Assembly: GCA_948473115.1 (NCBI GenBank)
Contig: CAOKWI010000007.1
Coordinates: 30,142-94,141, forward strand
Direction: 5' to 3'
Length of the DNA stretch: 64,000 nucleotides
From: an uncultured Lachnospiraceae bacterium
Lineage (GTDB): Bacteria; Bacillota; Clostridia; Lachnospirales; Lachnospiraceae
Numbering within the stretch: the stretch's first letter is position 1; the number at the start of each line of letters is the position of its first letter. Position numbers and translations under genes: made by a program. Below are positions 52,254-59,584 of this stretch, piece by piece. Below the pieces are notes generated by a model that was not told the origin of the DNA, searched no databases, and saw only the letters and a list, made by a program, of their open reading frames with translations.

Positions 52254-53624
52254 ATGGACGAAAATACAAGCTATTTTGACCATATTTCATCGAAGGAGCC
52301 TGAGGTGCCCACAGGATCCGGGGCCAGTTCCAGGGTGGAGAAAAAACTGGACAGGAGAGATTCGGAGAGAAGGCAAAAGGAAGTGAGGAACCTCAACAAT
52401 GGACTGTTCTTCTGCGGTATCATTGTCGGGCTGGCAGGCGCCCTCCTGGTGTTTGCCGTTGCTTTCCTTGCCTTTGGAATACAGAATACCATACAGCAGA
52501 TGACAAATGGGTCTGCCCAGGTGGAACTGGAAGAAGGTTCCGCCATTAATGCAGAATTGATTGCCAAGCTGCAGGGGCTGGAAAATACGATTGACAGGTA
52601 TTATTACCTGGGAGAAGTTACCAACGAGGAGCTGCAGACCGGAATATACAGGGGTATTATGGAGGCTTTGGGAGACCCTTACTCAGAGTATTACTCCGCA
52701 GAGGAACTTACGGCGTTGATGGAACAGACCCAGGGTGTCTATTATGGGATCGGTGCCTATATCAGTCTGGATACGGAAACGTCCTTGCCCAAGATCAGTG
52801 GCGTCATAGAGGGAGCTCCTGCGGAGTCGGCCAATCTGCGTGCCAATGACCTAATCTATGAGGTGGACGGGGAATCTACCTATGGGTTGACTTTGACGGA
52901 AGTAGTTGCCATGATCAAGGGACCGGAGGCCACAGATGTGGTATTGACCATTGCCAGGGAGGGCGAGGCGGATTACCTGGACGTCACCGTGGCAAGAAAG
53001 AAGGTGGAGACGCCCACGGTTTCCATGGAGATGATGGAGGACGGGATGGCATATATCCAGGTCACCGAATTTGACGAGGTGACCATAGACCAGTTTGCGG
53101 ATGCCCTGGCTACGGCGAGGGGGTCAGGCATGAAGGGAATGATCCTGGATCTGAGGGCAAATCCGGGCGGAAGCCTGAACGCCGTGGTGGAGATGGCGAG
53201 AATGCTTCTGCCGGAAGGCATTATCGTTTATACGGAGGATAAGAACGGCAAGCGCCAGGAATTTATGTGTGACGGTAAGAGAGAATTTGACCTGCCCATG
53301 GTGGTTCTGGTGGATATGAACTCTGCAAGTGCATCCGAGATTATGGCGGGAGCTCTCAAGGACTACGGGGTCGGCACGCTGGTGGGAACCACCACCTTCG
53401 GAAAGGGCATTGTACAACAGATCATGCCTTTCAAAGACGGTTCCGCGGTAAAGGTTACAATCAGCGCATATTATACACCGAATGGGAATAATATACACGG
53501 GATCGGCATTGAGCCTGATATAGAAGTGGAATTTGACGGGGAGGCATATTACGGCAGCGAAGAACATCCCGATAACCAGCTGGAAAAAGCCAGGGAAGTA
53601 CTGCTGGAAATGATGGGGAAATAA
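52254..53624 (+). CDS. S41 family C-terminal processing peptidase (CtpA-like)
   Basis: The 456-residue protein has a cytoplasmic N-terminus, one membrane helix (about residues 47-75), a PDZ domain (ISGVIEGAPAESANLRANDL, then IYEVDGEST) and an S41 protease domain with the catalytic Ser in NSASASEIMAG (about 358) and Lys in TTTFGKGIVQQ (about 384). CtpA-type enzymes trim secreted or cell-wall proteins. ATG 52254 follows aaaggag. It follows the PcsB-like gene by 38 bases and may process a component of the division machinery, which is inference. Confidence 0.94.
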   Translation: MDENTSYFDHISSKEPEVPTGSGASSRVEKKLDRRDSERRQKEVRNLNNGLFFCGIIVGLAGALLVFAVAFLAFGIQNTIQQMTNGSAQVELEEGSAINAELIAKLQGLENTIDRYYYLGEVTNEELQTGIYRGIMEALGDPYSEYYSAEELTALMEQTQGVYYGIGAYISLDTETSLPKISGVIEGAPAESANLRANDLIYEVDGESTYGLTLTEVVAMIKGPEATDVVLTIAREGEADYLDVTVARKKVETPTVSMEMMEDGMAYIQVTEFDEVTIDQFADALATARGSGMKGMILDLRANPGGSLNAVVEMARMLLPEGIIVYTEDKNGKRQEFMCDGKREFDLPMVVLVDMNSASASEIMAGALKDYGVGTLVGTTTFGKGIVQQIMPFKDGSAVKVTISAYYTPNGNNIHGIGIEPDIEVEFDGEAYYGSEEHPDNQLEKAREVLLEMMGK

Positions 53625-54279
53625 GGGGTAATTAAGAACGGATTCAGAAAACAATGTATAAAAGGTATCAAAAAGGGAATAAAGCATAAAACAAATAAAG
53701 GGAGGCATTTCTGGTCAAAGCGGAGATGCTTCTTTTTGGTTTATATGTCGGAAAAGGCAATTTATATAGCGTAAAGCACATAGAGCCCAGACGACCGTCT
53801 GGTGGGCGACAGGAAGACATTTTAAAGGCTTGCAGAAAAAAAAGAACAAAAGTTCGATTTTGCCTGTACAAATGAAGCGATATGTGGTAAGCTAATCAAA
53901 GACTTACATTAAAGCTTACTATGGCAGATGTGATCCGGCAACTCAACAAGCCGCTTTGGTAGTTGCGCAAGCGCGGCACTTGGCTCATTGTCCGCGGGAA
54001 TAAAACTCTCGCTGGACAGTTCCTAAGACAAGAGTGGTATGATGAAACATATCAAATGTGCTTGCTGTCAATATTGGAATTGGACAATATAGAACGAAAT
54101 AAGAAGGTAAAAGAGTGAAAGGGAATGATTGGAAAAAAGGTTGTATATTATTTATACTGCTTAACGATTTCACTTGCCGCGAAACCAGACTGCATAACGC
54201 TGACTGGTTCAATCGCATGATTACATTAGGCAATATTCAGCGTTATGCAGTATAATCAATTCATAAAGGAGGAAGCTTT
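53625..54279 (+). promoter_or_regulatory. uvrB upstream region with SOS box and repeat insertion
   Basis: There is no gene in these 655 bases. GAAC-AAAA-GTTC (53844-53855) matches the Gram-positive LexA/DinR box. About 53955-54005 is a piece of the dispersed CCGCGGGAATAAA/GGCACTTGGCTCATTG repeat. A perfect 15-bp inverted repeat, ACTGCATAACGCTGA (54189-54203) with TCAGCGTTATGCAGT (54237-54251), abuts TATAAT (54251-54256), a candidate -10 for uvrB. Confidence 0.55.
53844..53855 (+). promoter_or_regulatory. Candidate LexA/DinR SOS box
   Basis: GAACAAAAGTTC is a perfect GAAC-N4-GTTC palindrome, the core of the Bacillus/Clostridia LexA site. uvrB is a standard SOS gene, but here the box lies 425 bases before its start, with repeat sequence in between. 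Confidence 0.55.
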
Positions 54280-54552
54280 ATGGATCATTTTGAACTAGTA
54301 TCCCAATATGCTCCAACCGGCGACCAGCCGCAGGCTATCGAAGAATTAGTAAAAGGCTTTAAAGAAGGCAATCAGTTCCAGACGCTTCTTGGCGTCACAG
54401 GATCTGGTAAAACCTTTACAATGGCAAATGTCATACAGGCATTAAATAAGCCTACGTTGATTATAGCCCATAATAAGACACTGGCGGCTCAATTATATGG
54501 AGAATTTAAAGAATTTTTCCCCCATAATGCGGTAGAATACTTTGTGTCCTAA
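54280..54552 (+). pseudogene. uvrB: uvrB, truncated after 90 codons at a foreign-DNA junction
   Basis: Excinuclease ABC subunit B normally has about 660 residues. Here the first 90 are intact, with [20 protein letters not shown], Walker A GVTGSGKT (about 39-46) and [20 protein letters not shown]. After EYFVS, where all UvrB continue with YYDYYQPEAY, a TAA stop and unrelated AT-rich DNA begin. SD aaaggagg precedes ATG 54280. The break marks the left end of an inserted element. The 3' part of uvrB, or a restored copy, should lie beyond the right edge of the element. Confidence 0.9.
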
Positions 54553-54780
54553 TTTGGGGACAGGGTGAAAACCGCATTATTTAGTGTTATTTGGTGTTAA
54601 TTGTACCGTATTTTGTGGACAAGATAGGGGATTATGGACGAAATAACACTAGGTGGACGGGTGGGGTTTGTGACCTGGATTCGTGTAATGGATTAGATAA
54701 TGTAAAATTATGATGCGTGGATATGGACGAGCATAATAAATTTTGTTAAAATAGTAATGGGACTTAGGAGGAGAAAGAAA
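54553..54780 (+). other. Left end of the inserted element
   Basis: There is no gene. TAGTGTTATTT (54582-54592) is inverted at AAATAACACTA (54641-54651), with repeated GTGGAC/GGTGGACGG motifs in and after the loop, as at recombination ends. TGGACG (54724-54729) and TAAAAT (54747-54752) with 17 bases between are a candidate promoter for the following operon. Confidence 0.5.
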
Positions 54781-54999
54781 ATGGATTGGACATTGATTTT
54801 TACTGCGATAGGGGCCGTGGCAACAGTTATTTCAACGATTATAGCAGTAAGAGCGAAAAACGAATCGAAAAGGATATTGGAACAAATAAAAGAAGAACAT
54901 AGTAGAAATATCGAAAATAAAGGAAATATGCGAGTTTCAAATAGTGGGAACAATTCCGGTATTTTAATTGGAAATAATTCGGGAGATATTCATAAATGA
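54781..54999 (+). CDS. Small single-pass membrane protein of the ABC-3C operon
   Basis: From ATG 54781 (SD aggaggag) the protein has 72 residues: one membrane helix (WTLIFTAIGAVATVISTIIA), a short charged helix, and a C-terminal Asn/Gly motif (SNSGNNSGILIGNNSGDI). It overlaps the next gene by ATGA. The Asn/Gly motif is echoed at the N-terminus of that next protein. I do not recognise a named family. As first gene of the operon it may be the membrane-acting effector or anchor of the system, which is inference. Confidence 0.75.
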   Translation: MDWTLIFTAIGAVATVISTIIAVRAKNESKRILEQIKEEHSRNIENKGNMRVSNSGNNSGILIGNNSGDIHK

Positions 55000-55586
55000 C
55001 AAGAAATGACTACAAAATAGATAATACTGGAAGCAATCAAGGATTGATTGTAGGAGAGAACAAAGGAAATATTGAAGTTTCAATTAAAAATGCTGTGAGA
55101 ATTCCTTCGTTAATCTCAGCTGTAGTAAAATCATTGGGAGAAGTATGTTCAAGTGACGATATAGAAAGCACATTTGATTCAAAAGAGTTTAAACCAGATG
55201 AAAAGATAGAATATAATCATGTGATTAAGTATAAGGATATAATAAGATATTTTTCTGCGTATTATTCTATTTGTGAAGGACACTTAAACGCTTATGATGA
55301 CTTCAACATGAGGGGCAAAGCAAAAATATTGAATTGTGTCTATTCATGGTATATGAAGGAAAGAGGAAATATTTTGCTGGAAAACAAAGATTCTGGTAAA
55401 GAAGATATTGATATAATAAGACAGAATTCAGATAAAATAATAGACATGGTACAGGACAAAATATTTGAAACAGTAAAAGCTGCGAATGAAATAGATATTA
55501 TGTACATAGAGGATATGGAATTAGGAGTGACATGTTTTACATGTTATTGCTTTATGGAATGCAAAATATTGGAGAAACCATTATGA
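54996..55586 (+). CDS. ABC-3C system component with C-terminal ABC-3C domain
   Basis: The 196-residue protein begins with an Asn/Gly motif (DNTGSNQGLIVGENKGNIEV) and continues with a helical domain (IPSLISAVVKSLGEV, DEKIEYNHVIKYKDIIRYF, AYYSICEGHLNAYDDFNMRG, VTCFTCYCFMECKILEKP). The latter pattern is the one I know from the C-terminal domain of effector components of ABC three-component systems. There is no nuclease or other enzymatic N-terminal domain, so if it is the effector carrier, the effector function may be supplied by the preceding membrane protein. It overlaps both neighbours by four bases. Confidence 0.72.
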   Translation: MTRNDYKIDNTGSNQGLIVGENKGNIEVSIKNAVRIPSLISAVVKSLGEVCSSDDIESTFDSKEFKPDEKIEYNHVIKYKDIIRYFSAYYSICEGHLNAYDDFNMRGKAKILNCVYSWYMKERGNILLENKDSGKEDIDIIRQNSDKIIDMVQDKIFETVKAANEIDIMYIEDMELGVTCFTCYCFMECKILEKPL

Positions 55587-55846
55587 TTGTGAATGTTGAA
55601 CGTGAACCGAATCGGTCTTTATATTATTTAGGTGGAATCCTATTAACTATTTTAGAACAAAAAAGAGTTATACCTATAGAAGAAATGTTATTAGAGGTTC
55701 AACAACAAATCAATGAGAAGATTCATGTAGATTTTATTTATTACGCTTTAGATTGGCTTTTTATACTGTCTCTTATAAAAATAAAGGAAGGAAAGGTGTA
55801 TTATGAAAATCAAAAAGTTAATAGTACGCAAAACACAGCCTTCTGA
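55583..55846 (+). CDS. ABC-3C middle component
   Basis: The 87-residue protein (MIVNVEREPNRSLYYLGGIL, QQQINEKIHVDFIYYALDWL, FILSLIKIKEGKVYYEN) looks like a winged-helix-type small domain and fits the middle-component proteins that link ATPase and effector in ABC-3C systems. ATG 55583 follows GGAGA and overlaps the preceding stop (ATGA). Its end overlaps the ATPase gene by 44 bases. The assignment rests on size, position and pattern. Confidence 0.68.
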   Translation: MIVNVEREPNRSLYYLGGILLTILEQKRVIPIEEMLLEVQQQINEKIHVDFIYYALDWLFILSLIKIKEGKVYYENQKVNSTQNTAF

Positions 55847-57509
55847 AGAGATTATTAGAGACATAACATTTAATTTAAAAGGACTTAATTTGATTGTAGA
55901 TAATACTCCTGAAGATCTTATTGAAAGTGGTAATAGTGTTGGTAAATCTACAACAATAAAAATAATTGATTTATGTTTAGGAGCAAAATCTGTTAGAGAA
56001 TTATATTATGATTCAGATACAAGAAGTGAAAATAAAGATGTAAAAGATTTTTTGAGTGAATATAAGGTTCAAGCCGAATTGATTTTGGTAGATAAAAAAG
56101 AGAAAATATATTCAATTAAAAGGGATTTATATCCTAGAGGAAACAAGTATATTTTTGATGAAAGTTATAATCAAAATGAGTTTTGGAATGAGTTAAAGAA
56201 ATTACTATTTAACTTAAATGAGCCAAATCCAACATTTAGGCAGTTGATACCCAAATTTGTAAGATTGGAAAATACTGCGGAAGATAAAATGATAAAATAT
56301 CTACCGATAATGACTACATCGGATGACTATGATGCGATTTATTGTTTTTTGTTTCAGATATATACTGAAAAGTTGATTAGTAAAAAGAATGAACTTGCAG
56401 GAAGAATAGCCGAATGCCAGAAAACAATTCAAGCATTAGAAAAAAGTAAAAGTATAACATCATTGAGTCTTTTGAAACAGTCGCTTGAGATTATTGATTC
56501 AGATCTGGCAGATTTATATAAGAAAAGACAACAATTATCCTATATGGACTCTTATAGAGACGAATTAGATACGAAACGAAAGCTAACAGTACGCATCAAT
56601 GATCTGCAAGAAAAAATGCAGTTAGTGGATTTTGAGATAGAAAATATAAATAAGAGTATTGAAAATCTTTCCAAAGAGAAAAGGGATATTGATTTTGGTA
56701 CGTTGAAAGCAATTTATACGGAAGCTCAAAGTTATGTGCCTGATTTGCAGAAGAGCTTTGAAGAAATGGTGAATTTCCATAATTCAATGATACAAAATAG
56801 GATTGACTTTATTAAAGGGCAACTATATACAAAACAGGAATTATTGGAACAATATTCAAAACAGCTATCCGAAATTTTAAAGGAGAAAGAAAAAATAACC
56901 ATAGAAGTTTTGGATGAAGGATTACTAGATGAACTGAATATGCTTAATCGAAAGATTGAAGAGTTATCATTAAAGAAAGGAGAGATACAACAATCTATTC
57001 ATTTGTTGGAAGAACAGGAACAGATACGTCAAAATCTTAATAGCGAGCTTTCTGATATTGAAAAGCAAATGAATAATGAAAAAATAGAAGATAAGATTAA
57101 GACATTCAATCAAATATTTTCTGACTATTGTCAAAGACTTTATGGAGAAAAATATTTGTTGGCTTATAATGAAAATTGGAAGGAGGAAAAAAAGTTTCCT
57201 ATTAGTATTGCATCGCTTGGAGGAAAAGTTGGAACAGGAAAGAAAAAAGCAGTTATTGTTGCATATGATTTAGCTTATATGCAATATAGTATAGAACTGG
57301 GAATGAATGTTCCACAATTTGTTATTCATGATAAAATGGAAAATACACATATAAACCAGCTAAAAACAATTTTTGAGATTTGCGAAGGTATTAAAGGACA
57401 GTATATTATCCCAATATTGCGGGAACGCATTGATAAAGTGGAGCAGAAATATATTGAAAAAGCAAAAATATTAGAATTAAGTTCCTCTGATAAGTTTTTT
57501 GGAATTTAA
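55803..57509 (+). CDS. DUF2326 ABC-type ATPase of the ABC-3C system
   Basis: The 568-residue SMC/RecN-like ATPase has Walker A in ESGNSVGKSTTIKIIDLCLG (about residues 40-60), a long coiled coil (about 185-430) and the C-terminal DUF2326 core (KFPISIASLGGKVGTGKKKA, then VPQFVIHDKMENTH with the Walker B/D-loop acidic pair replaced by HDKME). DUF2326 ATPases are the core of ABC-3C conflict systems. It is predicted to sense invading nucleic acid or nucleoprotein and switch on the effector. SD aaggaaagg precedes ATG 55803. Its base composition is far more AT-rich than the flanking chromosome. Confidence 0.85.
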   Translation: MKIKKLIVRKTQPSEEIIRDITFNLKGLNLIVDNTPEDLIESGNSVGKSTTIKIIDLCLGAKSVRELYYDSDTRSENKDVKDFLSEYKVQAELILVDKKEKIYSIKRDLYPRGNKYIFDESYNQNEFWNELKKLLFNLNEPNPTFRQLIPKFVRLENTAEDKMIKYLPIMTTSDDYDAIYCFLFQIYTEKLISKKNELAGRIAECQKTIQALEKSKSITSLSLLKQSLEIIDSDLADLYKKRQQLSYMDSYRDELDTKRKLTVRINDLQEKMQLVDFEIENINKSIENLSKEKRDIDFGTLKAIYTEAQSYVPDLQKSFEEMVNFHNSMIQNRIDFIKGQLYTKQELLEQYSKQLSEILKEKEKITIEVLDEGLLDELNMLNRKIEELSLKKGEIQQSIHLLEEQEQIRQNLNSELSDIEKQMNNEKIEDKIKTFNQIFSDYCQRLYGEKYLLAYNENWKEEKKFPISIASLGGKVGTGKKKAVIVAYDLAYMQYSIELGMNVPQFVIHDKMENTHINQLKTIFEICEGIKGQYIIPILRERIDKVEQKYIEKAKILELSSSDKFFGI

Positions 57510-57514
57510 GTGAC

Positions 57515-57549
57515 AGCCGATTGATTTTTTAAACAAGAATCAGTCGGCT
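57515..57549 (+). terminator. Terminator of the ABC-3C operon
   Basis: AGCCGATTGATT and AATCAGTCGGCT form a 12-bp stem with one mismatch, followed by TATTTTATTT. It separates the AT-rich operon from the GC-richer parA segment. Confidence 0.85.
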
Positions 57550-57635
57550 TATTTTATTTCCCCAAAATCCATACATAGCCATTCTGTCATATGCAGGGTG
57601 GCTATTAAATTTTTCAGGAAAGGAGGTAAACCGTG

Positions 57636-58457
57636 ATGTCTAAATGTAAGGTAATCGCCCTTGCAAACCAGAAAGGCGGGACGGGCAAGACCACGACTGC
57701 CGTAAACTTAGGGATAGGGCTTGCAAACGAGGGAAAGAGGGTGCTGCTTGTGGACGCCGATCCGCAGGGGGATTTGACAACCTCTTTGGGTTGGGCAGAC
57801 CAGGACAATCTTTCTGTCACGCTGGCAACGCAGATGGAAAAGATTATCCGTGACGAACCGATGGAAGCGGGCGAAGGGATTTTACACCATGACGAGGGTG
57901 TAGACCTGATTCCGGCGAATATCGAGCTGTCAGGCATGGAAATCATGCTTGTAAACGCCATGAGCAGGGAGTTCACCATGAAATCCTATCTTAGCGGGTT
58001 GAAAAAGGATTATGACTATATCCTGATTGACTGTATGCCGAGTCTGGGTATGCTCACCATCAATGCGCTTGCGGCGGCGGACAGCGTAATCGTCCCGGTG
58101 CAGGCGCACTATCTGCCCTTAAAGGGAATGACGCAGCTTATGAAAACCATAGGCAAGGTGCAGCGGCAGATTAACCCCGGTTTAAAGGTGGATGGCGTGT
58201 TATTGACGCTGGCAGATATGCGGACAAACCTTGCCCGTGCCACAGCCGACAATCTAAGGCAGAATTATGGGAGGGTAATCAAAGTGTACCAGACGGTCAT
58301 CCCCGTTGCGGTGAAAGCGGCGGAAACCAGCGCCGCAGGGCAGAGCATTTACAGCTATGACAAGAACGGTGCGGCGGCAAAGGCGTATGGAGCATTTACG
58401 AGGGAGGTGATACGCAGTGGCGAAAGAAATAAAAATGCCGCTTCCCTCAGCCGCTGA
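57636..58457 (+). CDS. ParA family partition ATPase of a conjugative element
   Basis: The protein (273 residues from ATG 57636, SD aggagg) has the deviant Walker A ANQKGGTGKTTTAVNLG, VDADPQGDLTTSLGW and IDCMPSLGMLTINA. The sequence is very close in style to ParA proteins of Tn1549-like integrative conjugative elements. GTG 57633 is an alternative start. ParA drives segregation or maintenance of mobile DNA together with the ParB gene that overlaps it by 41 bases. Confidence 0.93.
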   Translation: MSKCKVIALANQKGGTGKTTTAVNLGIGLANEGKRVLLVDADPQGDLTTSLGWADQDNLSVTLATQMEKIIRDEPMEAGEGILHHDEGVDLIPANIELSGMEIMLVNAMSREFTMKSYLSGLKKDYDYILIDCMPSLGMLTINALAAADSVIVPVQAHYLPLKGMTQLMKTIGKVQRQINPGLKVDGVLLTLADMRTNLARATADNLRQNYGRVIKVYQTVIPVAVKAAETSAAGQSIYSYDKNGAAAKAYGAFTREVIRSGERNKNAASLSR

Positions 58458-59352
58458 CCTGTTCAGCACACAGGAGGAACGGGACAATGAAAGCCGGGAA
58501 TCCGTCAGGGAAATCCCGTTGGGGGAAATCAGCGATTTTCCCAACCACCCGTTTAAGGTGAAGATGGACGAAAGCATGGCGGATATGGCGGAGAGCGTAA
58601 AGCAGTACGGCGTTCTGGTGCCTGCCCTTGTCCGGGAAAAGCCGGAGGGCGGTTATGAAATGATAGCCGGACACAGGCGTAAAATGGCGAGTGAGCTTGC
58701 AGAGAAAAAAGAGATACCCTGCATTGTCCGTAACTTGACAGATGATGAAGCCATTATAATTATGGTAGATTCAAACCTGCAAAGGGAGCAGATACTACCA
58801 TCAGAAAAAGCATTTGCCTACAAGCTGAAACTGGACGCAATGAAAAGACAGGGACAGCGCACTGATTTAACTTCGTCGCCACTGGCGACAAAGTTAAAAG
58901 GACAGCGTTCTGATGAAATTTTAGGACAGCAGGTAGGAGAAAGTAAAGATACTATTCGCCGCTATATCCGTTTAACCGAGTTAATCACACCGATATTGGA
59001 TATGGTTGACAGCGGTAAAATCGCCATACGTCCAGCGGTAGAGTTGTCTTACCTGCCGAAAGAGCAACAGACAATCCTGCTTGACACCATGCAGTTAGAG
59101 GACTGCACACCGAGCCATGCACAGGCGATTAAAATGCGTAAATTTGCAGACGAGGGGAGGCTGAATGAGGACGTCATCCTCTCTATTTTATCAGAGGAAA
59201 AGGGGAACCAGAAGGAACAGTTTCGTATGCCAAAAGAGCGTATCAGTAAATATTTTTCACCGGGGACGCCTGCGAAACAGATGGAAGATACGATTGTAAA
59301 GGCATTGGAGCTGTACCGGAAGCGGGAGCGGGGCAAGGACAGGGAACGGTAA
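58417..59352 (+). CDS. ParB/RepB/Spo0J-family partition protein
   Basis: The 311-residue protein has the ParB nuclease-like N-terminal domain (VREIPLGEISDFPNHPFKVK, VLVPALVREKPEGGYEMIAG, HRRKMASELAEKKEIPCIVR) and a helix-turn-helix region (ILGQQVGESKDTIRRYIRLT). It binds centromere-like sites and works with ParA. GTG 58417 follows gggaggtg. No parS-like palindrome could be identified near the gene by eye. Confidence 0.92.
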   Translation: MAKEIKMPLPSAADLFSTQEERDNESRESVREIPLGEISDFPNHPFKVKMDESMADMAESVKQYGVLVPALVREKPEGGYEMIAGHRRKMASELAEKKEIPCIVRNLTDDEAIIIMVDSNLQREQILPSEKAFAYKLKLDAMKRQGQRTDLTSSPLATKLKGQRSDEILGQQVGESKDTIRRYIRLTELITPILDMVDSGKIAIRPAVELSYLPKEQQTILLDTMQLEDCTPSHAQAIKMRKFADEGRLNEDVILSILSEEKGNQKEQFRMPKERISKYFSPGTPAKQMEDTIVKALELYRKRERGKDRER

Positions 59353-59584
59353 CATTGAGGCTTTCCACCGTGGGGCAACTATGCCCTTTTGCGGATAGCC
59401 TTTTTCACCGTTTCCCCCTTCCCACACCCTACCCCTTTTCGTTACCAGCCGAATACCAGCCGAAAAAACAATAAGGAGCCGGTGGCTATCCTTTTTCTGG
59501 CTGGCACAACAGAACCAACAGTTTACCAACCCTGCACATTGCAGGGATTTTTTTATGCCAAAAAATAAAATGGAGGTAAGTAGA
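59353..59584 (+). other. Spacer between parB and the surface-protein gene
   Basis: No gene of its own in 232 bases. It contains C- and T-rich stretches (ttccccctt, cccctttt) and two short palindromes around TGCAGGG/CCCTGCA (59530-59545). The SD ggaggt for the next gene lies at 59571-59576. Confidence 0.4.
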
